Source: Algoriphagus sp. AK58
Lineage (GTDB): Bacteria > Bacteroidota > Bacteroidia > Cytophagales > Cyclobacteriaceae
Length of the DNA stretch: 64,000 nucleotides
Direction of reading: 5' to 3'
Assembly: GCF_014324365.1 (NCBI RefSeq)
Contig: NZ_QEIG01000018.1
Span: forward strand, 124,001-188,000
Of the stretch, positions 25,015 through 33,503 are shown piece by piece. The position numbers and the translations under genes were made by a program. The notes beneath the pieces were generated by a model. That model ran no database searches and was not told the origin of the DNA. It saw nothing but the letters and a program-made list of their open reading frames with translations. Numbering within the stretch: the stretch's first letter is position 1; every line of letters begins with the position of its first letter.

Positions 25015-26781
25015 ATGAAGTTTCTTGGAAATGTGTTGGCCGTCATCGTCGGCCTGTTCATTTTTAGCATCATCAGTTTCCTGATCTTTTTTGGAATCAT
25101 CGGCATGATTGCCGCTTCTTCTGAAAAAGAGGTGAAACTGGAAGAAAACTCGGTCCTGCATCTCAATCTCAACGGTCGAATCCTGGTGGAAAGGACTTCT
25201 GAGGACGATTTAAAGTTTGGATCATTTTTAAATCCATTCGGTGAGCAGATGAATGCCGGTTTGGTCAATTTAAAAAAAGCACTGGCTGAAGCCAAAACCA
25301 ATGATAACATCAAAGGCATCTACCTCAACACGGGGCTGATCATGGCCGGTCAAGCCAATCTCCTAGAGCTAAGAGAGGCTTTGCTTGATTTCAAAGAATC
25401 AGGAAAATTCATCGTGGCCTATGACGAGGCTTATTCAGAAGGTGGGTACTTCCTAGCTTCCGTAGCAGATGAAATTTATCTCAATCCACTTGGGGGGATT
25501 GATTTTAACGGATTTTCTTCAGAGTCCATTTTCCTAAAAGGCTTTTTTGAAAAAGTAGGAATTAAGCCAGAAGTATTTCGAGTGGGTGAGTTTAAAAGTG
25601 CGGTTGAGCCTTTCATCTTGGACAAAATGAGTCCTGAAAACAGGCTTCAAACCCAATATTTTCTTGACGACATCAACAATCACGCTGTCAAGCTCATCGC
25701 AGAGTCAAGATCCATGGCAACTGACAGCCTGATGAAAATCAACCGTCAAATGCTGGTGAGAAAGCCGAAAGATGCTGTGAACTATGGGTTGGCTACAGCT
25801 CTGAAATATGAAGATGAGGTTCATTCCATCCTCAAAGAAAAACTTGGTCTTACTGAAGATGATCAGATCGCCACGATCAATGCAACAGAACTTGGTTCAC
25901 TGGCCAAAAGCAAAAACATCACCTCCAAAAATCGTATTGCTGTAATCCTTGCCGAGGGTGACATCGTGGACGGAGAAATGGAAGGAGCGATCAGTTCAGA
26001 AAAATTTGCCAAAGAAATCCGAAAAGCAAGAAAAGACGAAGACATCAAAGCTATTGTACTGAGAGTAAATTCACCGGGAGGTTCTATTTTGGCTTCAGAG
26101 GTGATTTGGAGAGAAATGTCGGAAGCGAAAAAAGCCAAGCCACTGATTGTTTCCATGGGAGAGGTAGCCGCCTCAGGCGGATATTATATCTCTGCCCCAG
26201 CCGATACGATAGTCGCACAACCCAACACCATCACCGGATCTATTGGGATTTTTGGATTATGGTTTAATGTTCAGGAACTTATTAATGACAAGTTAGGAGT
26301 TACCACTGATGTAGTTTCTACCGGAGATCTTTCAGATTTTATGAATATGGCTCGTCCGCTTACCGATGTAGAGCGAACTATCATCCAGTCCAGCATCGAA
26401 GACGGTTATGAGACCTTTATCTCCAGAGTAGCTGAAGGCCGTGGAATGCATCCTGACTCAGTTAAAAAAGTAGCTTCAGGGCGTGTATGGACCGGAACTC
26501 AGGCTAAAGAAAGAGGCTTAGTCGATGTCTTGGGAGGGATGGATACCGCGATCGAAATTGCAGCCGCTAAAATCGGGGCTGGCGAAGATTACCGAGTAGT
26601 CTATTTTCCTGAGATAAAACCTTGGTTTGAAGAATTCATGACCTCCTTCACCGACCAAGTGCAAGCACGAGTCCTTCAGACACAGCTTGGCGACCAGTTT
26701 CCTTTATATCAAAAGGTTCAAAAATTGAAAAACTACCACGGTGTTCAAGTAAGAATGCCTCAGGATATTACCATTAAGTAA
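25015..26781 (+). CDS. sppA: Signal peptide peptidase SppA, 67K type
   Basis: Membrane-bound serine protease that degrades left-over signal peptides. One N-terminal helix (about 5-32) anchors a tandem-domain body of 588 aa, the length of the long (E. coli-like) form. The Ser/Lys dyad is split between the domains: K194 in GEFKSAVEPF and S387 in VAASGGYY. The C-terminal domain also shows VNSPGGSILASEVIW and TGSIGIFG. It is divergent from folK and followed by a 17-bp terminator stem. Confidence 0.95.
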   Translation: MKFLGNVLAVIVGLFIFSIISFLIFFGIIGMIAASSEKEVKLEENSVLHLNLNGRILVERTSEDDLKFGSFLNPFGEQMNAGLVNLKKALAEAKTNDNIKGIYLNTGLIMAGQANLLELREALLDFKESGKFIVAYDEAYSEGGYFLASVADEIYLNPLGGIDFNGFSSESIFLKGFFEKVGIKPEVFRVGEFKSAVEPFILDKMSPENRLQTQYFLDDINNHAVKLIAESRSMATDSLMKINRQMLVRKPKDAVNYGLATALKYEDEVHSILKEKLGLTEDDQIATINATELGSLAKSKNITSKNRIAVILAEGDIVDGEMEGAISSEKFAKEIRKARKDEDIKAIVLRVNSPGGSILASEVIWREMSEAKKAKPLIVSMGEVAASGGYYISAPADTIVAQPNTITGSIGIFGLWFNVQELINDKLGVTTDVVSTGDLSDFMNMARPLTDVERTIIQSSIEDGYETFISRVAEGRGMHPDSVKKVASGRVWTGTQAKERGLVDVLGGMDTAIEIAAAKIGAGEDYRVVYFPEIKPWFEEFMTSFTDQVQARVLQTQLGDQFPLYQKVQKLKNYHGVQVRMPQDITIK

Positions 26782-26793
26782 GTATACCTATTT

Positions 26794-26839
26794 AAATCAA
26801 GAGCCCCTCAAAAGACAACTTCTGAGGGGCTCTTGATTT
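26794..26839. terminator. Strong bidirectional terminator between sppA and the flavin reductase gene
   Basis: A perfect 17-bp stem, left arm 26794-26810 and right arm 26823-26839, with a 12-base loop and T-runs on both sides. It lies between two convergent genes; the right arm ends one base before the flavin reductase stop codon. Confidence 0.92.
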
Positions 26840-27733
26840 TTATAGCTTCTGCAGCAAAATCTTCCAGGCCAATTCCACATTCCCTGCTTCCAATTCCTCT
26901 TTGGCCCATCGATGCAGGTGATCAAGCCACGACTCCGGATCTAGGTGAAATCGTTTTTTCATTTCCTTAATTTCTTCAGTTTGGGCAAAAAGCATCACTT
27001 CCGCCTCAGTTGGTAGATGCTCCACATTTCCCAATCTACCTAAATTATTTCCTGTCAACACAGGACTGTTTCGTATTTCATCTGGAATCTGATCTACTCC
27101 TATTCCAAGCGTAATCAAGGGTTTGGGAATCTGAAAAAGGGAATCAGGAGTGATTTTGGAGTACCAATTGCCGCCAAGTCGAGCAACCGGATCGAGTTTG
27201 TAAGGATCAATCACCCCCTTTTGATCCAAAATCCGCTCAGCTAAATGAATCCTGATCACCTCACAAATCACCAGATTTCCGGCACCTCCTCCTTCGCCTA
27301 AAGACTTGATTTCATTCACTTTACACTCAAACGCCACCGGGGCTTCTTTTACTCTTGGAGGAGAAACCAAGTCTGAAGCCACTGCAGTCAAACCTGCCTT
27401 TTCAAACTCATTGACTCCTTTGGGATATTCTGTGCTGGCCAAAGACATCTGTTCCACAAGGTCAAATCCCACGATGTGAATGACTACTTCGGGCACCTCG
27501 AGTACATTTTCAAGGGTATGCTTGGTGGTATTGTCCCTCACTCTTCGGGAAGGGGAAAAGATCAGTATCGGAGGATTAGCACTGAACAGATTGAAAAAGC
27601 TGAAGGGACTCAAGTTGACCGTTCCTTCCTTATTGATGGTACTTGCGAAAGCAATAGGCCGTGGCGCTACTGCCCCCTGTAATATTGCCTGAAGCTCTGG
27701 AACAGAAAGTTCTTTAGGATAAATGGTTTTCAT
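26840..27733 (-). CDS. Flavin-reductase-like domain protein
   Basis: 297-aa protein whose first ~200 residues are a flavin reductase-like FMN-binding split barrel: AVAPRPIAFASTINKEGTVNLSPFSFFNLFSANPP is the FMN-binding signature (given here in part), followed by DNTTKHTLENV and VAFECKVNE. The C-terminal ~95 residues are helical and specific to this group. It probably reduces free flavin with NAD(P)H or binds FMN as an oxidoreductase. It is single and divergent from the nuclease-fold gene with 61 bp between. Confidence 0.88.
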   Translation of the reverse strand: MKTIYPKELSVPELQAILQGAVAPRPIAFASTINKEGTVNLSPFSFFNLFSANPPILIFSPSRRVRDNTTKHTLENVLEVPEVVIHIVGFDLVEQMSLASTEYPKGVNEFEKAGLTAVASDLVSPPRVKEAPVAFECKVNEIKSLGEGGGAGNLVICEVIRIHLAERILDQKGVIDPYKLDPVARLGGNWYSKITPDSLFQIPKPLITLGIGVDQIPDEIRNSPVLTGNNLGRLGNVEHLPTEAEVMLFAQTEEIKEMKKRFHLDPESWLDHLHRWAKEELEAGNVELAWKILLQKL

Positions 27734-27794
27734 GTAATGAAATTAACGTGCAATTTTAAGTGATAAGCCTTTTTTCACGAATTAGTTCACCGAC

Positions 27795-28643
27795 ATGAAG
27801 TTAAAAATCATCCCTTTCTTTCTCCTGATCATTGTAGCTGGATTATCAGCCTTCTCACATTTAGCTGCCCAAACGCACCGCTTTGCCACGTTCAATATCC
27901 GCTGGGACAATCCCGGCGATGCGGGGAATCTCTGGAAAGACCGTGCCCCGCATGTAATCCACTTGATCCAATTTCACCAAATCGGTCTATTTGGTACGCA
28001 GGAAACCCTTGCACACCAATTGAAACAGATCAATGAAGGGCTAGGCTACTTATCCATAGGAGTAGGAAGAGATGATGGAAAGGAAAAAGGCGAATTTTCC
28101 CCTATCCACTACGATCCCAACCTGTATCAGCTGGAAGATTCGGGCACTTTTTGGCTTTCTCCCACTCCTGACACATCGAGCAAAGGTTGGGATGCCGCCC
28201 TCAACCGGATCTGTACTTGGGGAAGGTTCAAGGCAAAAGATGGGAAGCGGTTTTACGTCTTCAATATCCACTACGATCACATTGGGCAGCAAGCCCGGGA
28301 AGAAAGCAGCAAGCTAGTGGCCTCTAAAATCCAGGAAATCAACCGCGAAAAACTCCCCGTGATCTGGATGGGTGATTTCAATGTCACTCCCGACAATCCG
28401 GCTTATCAAACCATAGTATCAAATCCCGCTTGGAAAGATACCCGATTGATTTCAAAAGTACCTTCCTATGGACCTGCCGGCACCTTTACGGGATTTGACT
28501 GGGAGCGAATGCCCGACGGCATCATTGATCACGTTTTCGTGAATGGAAAAATCGAAGTGCTAAGGCATGGGATTTTGACTGACAACTATGGTAAAAAATA
28601 TCCTTCCGATCACTTTCCGGTATTAGTGGAGTTGAGCTTTTGA
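27795..28643 (+). CDS. Secreted endonuclease/exonuclease/phosphatase-fold protein
   Basis: 282-aa exported hydrolase (signal peptide through FSHLAAQ). The fold's active-site blocks are present: FNIRWDN at the N-terminus, GTQETL with the metal-binding glutamate, NIHYDHIG with the catalytic histidine, WMGDFNVTPD, and the C-terminal SDHFPV with the last histidine. Members cleave phosphodiesters in DNA, sphingomyelin or inositol phosphates; the WGRF and NIHYDH pattern is common in the secreted Bacteroidota group whose substrate is not established. It is single. Confidence 0.9.
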   Translation: MKLKIIPFFLLIIVAGLSAFSHLAAQTHRFATFNIRWDNPGDAGNLWKDRAPHVIHLIQFHQIGLFGTQETLAHQLKQINEGLGYLSIGVGRDDGKEKGEFSPIHYDPNLYQLEDSGTFWLSPTPDTSSKGWDAALNRICTWGRFKAKDGKRFYVFNIHYDHIGQQAREESSKLVASKIQEINREKLPVIWMGDFNVTPDNPAYQTIVSNPAWKDTRLISKVPSYGPAGTFTGFDWERMPDGIIDHVFVNGKIEVLRHGILTDNYGKKYPSDHFPVLVELSF

Positions 28644-28654
28644 AAAATGTGAGG

Positions 28655-28679
28655 TTTCCAAAGTTTAAACCTTTGGAAA
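28655..28679. repeat. Palindrome with central GTTTAAAC-like core
   Basis: TTTCCAAAG-TTTAAAC-CTTTGGAAA, 9-base perfect arms, 12 bp after the nuclease-fold gene. It lacks a T-run and is probably an intergenic palindrome rather than a terminator. A decayed relative (GTTTCCAACGTTTAAA) is found near 2646. Confidence 0.6.
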
Positions 28680-28696
28680 AGATCCCATAAAAAAAC

Positions 28697-28723
28697 AAAG
28701 GCCAACTGGATAGGCAGGCCTTT
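28697..28723 (-). terminator. Terminator of pgk
   Basis: AAAGGCC pairs with GGCCTTT around a 13-base loop; in the minus direction it is followed by G and seven T. It lies 55 bp past the pgk stop, beyond a second palindrome. Confidence 0.7.
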
Positions 28724-28732
28724 TCTAAACTC

Positions 28733-28765
28733 AGACCTGCCACGTTTTTAAAACCTGGCAGGTCT
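28733..28765. repeat. 33-bp near-perfect palindrome after pgk
   Basis: Arms 28733-28748 and 28750-28765 are reverse complements with one mismatch in 16 (AGACCTGCCA-C/G-GTTTT), with a single base in the centre. It looks like a mobile or repeated intergenic palindrome, and sits next to the one at 28655. Confidence 0.65.
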
Positions 28766-28777
28766 TCTCTCTTCATA

Positions 28778-29977
28778 TTACTCCGCCAAAGCAGCGACTC
28801 CGGGAAGTACTTTGCCTTCCATGTGCTCGAGCAAGGCTCCACCACCGGTAGAAACGTAAGATACTTGATCGGTGTAGCCAAACTTATTTACCGCAGCTGC
28901 AGAATCACCACCGCCGATCAGTGAGAAGGCGCCGTTTCGGGTAGCTTCTGCCACATATTCTGCAATGGCTTTGGTTCCTTTGTCGAAGGATTCCATTTCG
29001 AACACACCCATTGGGCCGTTCCAAAGAATCGTTTTGGATTCCAAAATCACTTTACCAAACAATTCTCTGGTCTTTGGTCCGATGTCCAAGCCCATCCAGT
29101 TGTCAGGAATTTCACCTTTGTTGGCTACGCCTTGGTTGGCGGTATTGGAAAATGCGTCTGCAATGATGGTGTCTACAGGCAAAATCAGATTTACCCCTTT
29201 TGCCTTGGCTTTTTCCATCAGTTCCAATACAAAATCCATCTTATCCGCCTCCAATAGAGACGTTCCGATGCTACCACCCTGCGCTTTTGCAAAGGTGTAA
29301 GACATCCCGCCACCGATGATGAGGTTGTCCACTTTTTCAAGCAAACGCTCGATGATCAAAATCTTGTCTGCGATTTTGGCACCACCCATAATAGCGGTGT
29401 AAGGACGCTCAGGATTACCCAATACCTTATCGGCATTGGTCAACTCAGATTCCATCAGGTAGCCGGCTACTTTTTCGGAGAAAAATTCTGCGATTACTGC
29501 CGTAGAAGCGTGTGCTCTGTGAGCGGTACCGAAGGCATCGTTCACATACACATCACCCAACTTGGCCAATTTGCCAGCGAAGTCTTTGTCCCCCTTTTCC
29601 TCTTCCTTGTAAAATCGGAGGTTTTCCAACAGCAACACTTCCCCTGCACCAAGACCTGCTGCCAATTCAGCAGCATCAGCTCCGATGCAATCTGTGGCAA
29701 ATTGGATGGTTTGACCCAAGGCAGCCTCAACGGCTGAGATGATATGCTTCAGGGAATATTTATCCTCAGGACCTCCTTTTGGACGGCCGAGGTGAGACAT
29801 CAGGATGGCAGAACCGCCATCTTTCAAAATTTTCTTGATCGTAGGGACCGCTGCCTGGATACGGGTATCATCAGAAACATTAAAGTCTTCATTCAATGGC
29901 ACGTTGAAGTCCACTCGAACCAGGGCCTTTTTGCCTGCAAAATTGAGGCTGTCCACATTTTTTACATTCAAACTCAT
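28778..29977 (-). CDS. pgk: Phosphoglycerate kinase
   Basis: Transfers the acyl phosphate of 1,3-bisphosphoglycerate to ADP in glycolysis. Substrate-binding VRVDFNVPL and SHLGRPKGG blocks, the [14 protein letters not shown] segment, the hinge GGAKIADKI and the nucleotide-binding [11 protein letters not shown] and GGGDSAAAV are all present. 399 aa is normal. It is single here, not next to gap, with two palindromes and a terminator behind it. Confidence 0.97.
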   Translation of the reverse strand: MSLNVKNVDSLNFAGKKALVRVDFNVPLNEDFNVSDDTRIQAAVPTIKKILKDGGSAILMSHLGRPKGGPEDKYSLKHIISAVEAALGQTIQFATDCIGADAAELAAGLGAGEVLLLENLRFYKEEEKGDKDFAGKLAKLGDVYVNDAFGTAHRAHASTAVIAEFFSEKVAGYLMESELTNADKVLGNPERPYTAIMGGAKIADKILIIERLLEKVDNLIIGGGMSYTFAKAQGGSIGTSLLEADKMDFVLELMEKAKAKGVNLILPVDTIIADAFSNTANQGVANKGEIPDNWMGLDIGPKTRELFGKVILESKTILWNGPMGVFEMESFDKGTKAIAEYVAEATRNGAFSLIGGGDSAAAVNKFGYTDQVSYVSTGGGALLEHMEGKVLPGVAALAE

Positions 29978-30098
29978 AGGATTGGTTTAATAGATGTTGA
30001 ATTGGTTTTCGTAAAAACTGGCCTGAATTTAAGCCAATTTCATCCAAAAGGGAATCAAAATCGGGGAAAGTTGAAGAAGAGTAGATAGGGAGATTTGA

Positions 30099-30137
30099 AA
30101 TTTCGGATTTCAGATTTCGGATTTCGGATTTTGAAAT
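30099..30137. repeat. Short-period repeat (ATTTCGG/ATTTCAG) upstream of pgk
   Basis: Between pgk and the Sua5 gene, about 39 bp is made of ATTTCGG, ATTTCAG, ATTTCGG, ATTTCGG and ATTTTG-like units of 7 bases in tandem. The rest of the 230-bp gap (29978-30207) shows no gene. Confidence 0.7.
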
Positions 30138-30207
30138 GGCTTCCACATTACCCTCCAGCTTCCATGCCTCCAAACTTCCTTAATTTTCAGCTTTCAAAAT
30201 TCATCCT

Positions 30208-31173
30208 TCAGCTTTTTACCGCTGCTCTTCGGAGTCGGTCATTGATTGCCCGGCCTAAGCCGGTTTCCGGCAACAGTTCAGCTAGGATTACCTCAACAGA
30301 GGTTTCGTCCAGCCTTCGCATGGCTGCAAAAAGGTTTTTCGCAGCTTCATGAAGATCACGGGATGGACTCAAGGCAATCTGCTTTACTTGGGGCAATTGC
30401 TCAAAAGCATCCGAAAAACTCAACACTGCAAAATCAACTCCCTCAGCTTGTTTTTCAGCAATCAAGGTCTTCAAATCCCCCAAAATAAAAGGCTTTCTCG
30501 GAGCATAGTGACTGTCCAATTGTCCAGGAGCGGAAGGATTGCTGCTGCTGTGATCTTTGACTTTGACTGGCCCGACTACATTTTCTATTTCAGCAATCTC
30601 CAATCCACCCAGGCGATAGATCACGATTTCCTCTCCTTCCATTCCTACGATCGTACTCTCTAAACCAACCGCACAAGGCCCACCGTTCAGGATATAGGGG
30701 ATTTTTTCACCCAACTGAGCTTCTACATGCTGCGCTTGGGTTGGACTGATGTAGCCAAACGGATTGGCGCTTGGAGCTGCCAAAGGGAAATCCAATTGCT
30801 CCAATAAAGTCTGCGTCAGAGGATGATTAGGCACTCGCACGGCTACCCGATCCAGCCCTGAAGTCACCAAATCCGGAACAATCGATTTTCTTAGTAAAAG
30901 TAAGGTCAATGGTCCCGGCCAAAATTTCTCAGCCAGCTGTTTTAGCTTTTCCGGAAAATCAGACACAAACTCTCCTACTCGCTCCAAAGAGGAGGTGTGA
31001 AGAATCAAGGGATCGAACGTAGGACGATTTTTGGTTTCAAAAATCAGGGCAACTGACTCAGGATTCAGCGCATTCCCGGCAAGTCCATAGACTGTCTCAG
31101 TGGGAATCCCCACGAGCTGTCCATTTTCCAAAAAGGATTGGGCTAAATCGATATCGGTACCAATCTGCGCCAT
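30208..31173 (-). CDS. tsaC: L-threonylcarbamoyladenylate synthase, Sua5 type
   Basis: Makes threonylcarbamoyl-AMP from threonine, bicarbonate and ATP for t6A modification of tRNAs reading ANN codons. The YrdC domain (1-200) shows GIPTETVYGLAG, KNRPTFDPLI, VAVRVPNHPL and PSANPFGYISPT. At 321 aa it has the C-terminal Sua5 domain (~225-321) joined by a Ser/Pro linker, so it is the long form. It is the last gene of the run 36198-30208, 3 bases after the TPR lipoprotein gene. Confidence 0.95.
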   Translation of the reverse strand: MAQIGTDIDLAQSFLENGQLVGIPTETVYGLAGNALNPESVALIFETKNRPTFDPLILHTSSLERVGEFVSDFPEKLKQLAEKFWPGPLTLLLLRKSIVPDLVTSGLDRVAVRVPNHPLTQTLLEQLDFPLAAPSANPFGYISPTQAQHVEAQLGEKIPYILNGGPCAVGLESTIVGMEGEEIVIYRLGGLEIAEIENVVGPVKVKDHSSSNPSAPGQLDSHYAPRKPFILGDLKTLIAEKQAEGVDFAVLSFSDAFEQLPQVKQIALSPSRDLHEAAKNLFAAMRRLDETSVEVILAELLPETGLGRAINDRLRRAAVKS

Positions 31174-31176
31174 AAT

Positions 31177-31923
31177 TTACTTTTCGCAGAAATCTTTGAT
31201 CCAGGTTTCGGCCTCCGCATATCCAAGCGAAAGTGCCATTTTAAGATCGGCACAACCCTCATTTTTTTGGCCCAAAGCGCTCATTCGAGTCACTCCAAGC
31301 AGGTAATAAGCTTCGGCATTTTTAGGATCGAGATTGACGGTATTGGTCAAAGACTCCAATCCGTGAATCGGATCACTCATTCCTAATTCAGCTTTCCCTT
31401 TTCTGAAGTGAGCCTCGGCATTGTTGGGATCAGATTGCAGGAGAGTTTGAAAGTCCAAAAGGGCATCTTCATATTGCTCCATATTCAGCAGTGCGGTGCC
31501 TCTGTTGAACAAAATATCCAATTGAGTAGGATCCAAAGCAGAAGCTAAATTGAAATCAGCAAGTGCTTCTTTGTAGTTTTTCAACTCCATTTTGGCATTT
31601 CCCCGATTGAACCAAGGCTTGTAATTGGTCGAATCGGCGGTAATGGCTTGGTCAAAAACAGGCATGGCTTCCTCAATTTTTCCCTGCTGGAAAAGGGCCA
31701 CTCCTTTGGCATTAAGCGCAGTGGCATTGCTTGGGTTTTTCTCGAGCAACTGATCAAAATAAGTGACCGCCTCAGGCCATGCTTGGGCATCCATTTTCTC
31801 AATTCCTGCTTTTAGCAGTTCTTCCTCACTGGGGCTACAGGCAAAAAGGCTCACACACAGCAAGCCTAGCATCCAAAGTTTGTTCACGGGGTAATTTTTC
31901 GGCAAAGATAGGGAAAATGGCAT
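31177..31923 (-). CDS. TPR-repeat lipoprotein
   Basis: About 248 aa: lipoprotein signal (MLGLLCVSLFAC) then at least five tetratricopeptide repeats (NATALNAKGVALFQQGKIEE, then YKPWFNRGNAKMELKNYKEA and similar) covering nearly the whole mature part, for protein-protein contacts in the envelope. The ATG at 31923 overlaps the stop of the thioesterase gene by one base (TGATG); an in-frame GTG at 31887 gives a more typical signal peptide and is a real alternative. The frame is open further upstream but would overlap the neighbour for 90 bases. Partner unknown. Confidence 0.85.
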   Translation of the reverse strand: MPFSLSLPKNYPVNKLWMLGLLCVSLFACSPSEEELLKAGIEKMDAQAWPEAVTYFDQLLEKNPSNATALNAKGVALFQQGKIEEAMPVFDQAITADSTNYKPWFNRGNAKMELKNYKEALADFNLASALDPTQLDILFNRGTALLNMEQYEDALLDFQTLLQSDPNNAEAHFRKGKAELGMSDPIHGLESLTNTVNLDPKNAEAYYLLGVTRMSALGQKNEGCADLKMALSLGYAEAETWIKDFCEK

Positions 31924-32357
31924 CAAGAGGCCTCTAACTTTTCCCGGTATTCCGGCGGCACAGGCACCGGCTTCATGGTATTCATGTCCACCGCCACCAT
32001 GACACATTTGCATTTTGCAAAAACATGCTCACTTCCTTTGGCATCCTTCCCAATCAAAAACTGCTCCAGGTCAAAGGAAGAATTCCCCAATCGGGAGCAT
32101 TTGACCAAAGCCTCCACTTGATCTTCCAAGTGGATCGGACGCAGGTAATCGATTTCTATTCTTCCTACGACTGTGCCGATAGTCATGACATTCCAGCCAG
32201 CTACTTGGTATAAAAAAACTGCCCTGGCATGCTCAAAATAGCTGAAGTACACGCCATTATTCACATGCAGGTAGCCATCAATATCCGAAAAACGGATTTG
32301 AATCGGAGTGATAAAAGGAAACTCGGATTTAACTTGGGTGTAATCGTAGCTGGGCAT
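31923..32357 (-). CDS. Acyl-CoA thioesterase, 4HBT hot-dog family
   Basis: 144-aa hot-dog-fold thioesterase. The 4HBT signature IRFSDIDGYLHVNNGVYF carries the catalytic aspartate, and the following helix YFEHARAVFLYQ and strand IEIDYLRPIHLED are typical of YbgC-type enzymes, which hydrolyse short-chain acyl-CoA or acyl-ACP. It starts at the ATG at 32357, overlapping the Nudix stop by one base; the longer open frame is an overlap artefact. It is the fifth gene of the run headed by the enoyl-CoA hydratase, so acyl-CoA metabolism may be shared. Confidence 0.9.
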   Translation of the reverse strand: MPSYDYTQVKSEFPFITPIQIRFSDIDGYLHVNNGVYFSYFEHARAVFLYQVAGWNVMTIGTVVGRIEIDYLRPIHLEDQVEALVKCSRLGNSSFDLEQFLIGKDAKGSEHVFAKCKCVMVAVDMNTMKPVPVPPEYREKLEAS

Positions 32358-32908
32358 CAAAGCAAAATTTCCGATTTGCTGGTTTTCTCGAGCATTCGAA
32401 GAATGGAAGGATTGTATCCTATCATATCTACCACCGAGTCGAAAGTGATCCAAGCAAGCGAAATGCTTTCATCACTCATGACCAATGGTTCATTGATATC
32501 CGCCTCAAAAAGGTAGCGTACATCATAGTGAAAATGCTCGGGTACATGAGGTCGCTGAGGAATAATATGCTTATCCAAATCAAAAATATTCTCATCCACC
32601 AATTTCAAAGACTTCAGGCCGCTTTCTTCTTCGGCCTCCTTCTTGGCTACTTCGATCAGGTTCTCAAGGCCATCGGCGTGTCCCCCCAACTGTAGCCACC
32701 TTCCCAGTTTCTTGTGCAAAGTCAAGAGGGTATGGGTTCTTTTCTCATTGACTATCCAGGCAGAAGCCGTAAAGTGTCCTTCCAATCGCTCACGTTTGTA
32801 GGCAAGCGGATCTGTGGTCAATTCGATAAAGTCTTTGACAAAATCAGCTTCTTCCTCGTAAGGAGTCCGGTAGTTTTCCAGTTGGTTTGTGAGTGTTAAT
32901 CTATCCAT
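32357..32908 (-). CDS. Nudix hydrolase
   Basis: 183-aa hydrolase of nucleoside diphosphates linked to another group. The Nudix box is at about GHADGLENLIEVAKKEAEEE with SGL, matching GX5EX7REUXEEXGU except that K replaces the R. The N-terminal strands (HFTASAWIVNEKRTHTLLTLH) fit the fold. The substrate cannot be told. It overlaps the preceding hypothetical gene by 8 bases and the thioesterase gene by 1. Confidence 0.9.
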   Translation of the reverse strand: MDRLTLTNQLENYRTPYEEEADFVKDFIELTTDPLAYKRERLEGHFTASAWIVNEKRTHTLLTLHKKLGRWLQLGGHADGLENLIEVAKKEAEEESGLKSLKLVDENIFDLDKHIIPQRPHVPEHFHYDVRYLFEADINEPLVMSDESISLAWITFDSVVDMIGYNPSILRMLEKTSKSEILL

Positions 32909-33503
32909 TTTCAGGTCTTTCGAAGATTCGATCCATTAGTTGATCGAAGGGTTTTGCGTCTTGGTAAAGTCGGTCGGAATATACCGCCGCGAGAAGTTTG
33001 ATATAACTGGGCTGATTGTCAATACTGATTTTCTCCAAAGCCACATTGCCGTACAACTGGGAAATCAACTCACCTTCGGCAGGAAGCTGAAGAGGAGGTT
33101 TGAAATAGAATTTTTCAGTCACCTTCACCCGATCATTCACTTCTTCAAACTTCCTGTCCAAACTGACTTGGTCATATCCCAAAGCTAGAATCCGTCTGCT
33201 TAATCCCAAGAAAACCCGGGAAAAAGATTTGAGATCCAGGGGAGGTTCAAAACTCACCGCAAAGCCATTGGCATAAGGAGAAGTGAAAATATGAACTTGG
33301 GGCGATTCATTGATTTGGGCACGCTTGAAATGGTAATTTTTGTAAATCAATGAAAACAAATCTTTGGATTCTTGAGAATCAAGCCATTGCTCAAGGTCTT
33401 CCCGATCCGAATCTTTCAGGGAAAAATTTTCCTTAACATTCACAGGCAATTTCTCCGATGGCTTAAATACTTTTTTGAAAAGGTCGTCCAGAAAATTACC
33501 CAT
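32901..33503 (-). CDS. Uncharacterised 200-aa protein between recQ and a Nudix gene
   Basis: Soluble protein, no signal peptide or membrane helix. It begins MGNFLDDLFKKVFKPSEKL and has a mixed alpha/beta pattern with a conserved-looking centre (VHIFTSPYANGFAVSFEPPL) and C-terminal ADRLYQDAKPFDQLM-type helix (seen as YSDRLYQDAKPFDQLM). I recognise no family. The start at 33503 overlaps the recQ stop by 8 bases, and the stop overlaps the Nudix gene by 8 bases, so it is tied into the operon. An upstream alternative start would overlap recQ more. Confidence 0.8.
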   Translation of the reverse strand: MGNFLDDLFKKVFKPSEKLPVNVKENFSLKDSDREDLEQWLDSQESKDLFSLIYKNYHFKRAQINESPQVHIFTSPYANGFAVSFEPPLDLKSFSRVFLGLSRRILALGYDQVSLDRKFEEVNDRVKVTEKFYFKPPLQLPAEGELISQLYGNVALEKISIDNQPSYIKLLAAVYSDRLYQDAKPFDQLMDRIFERPENG

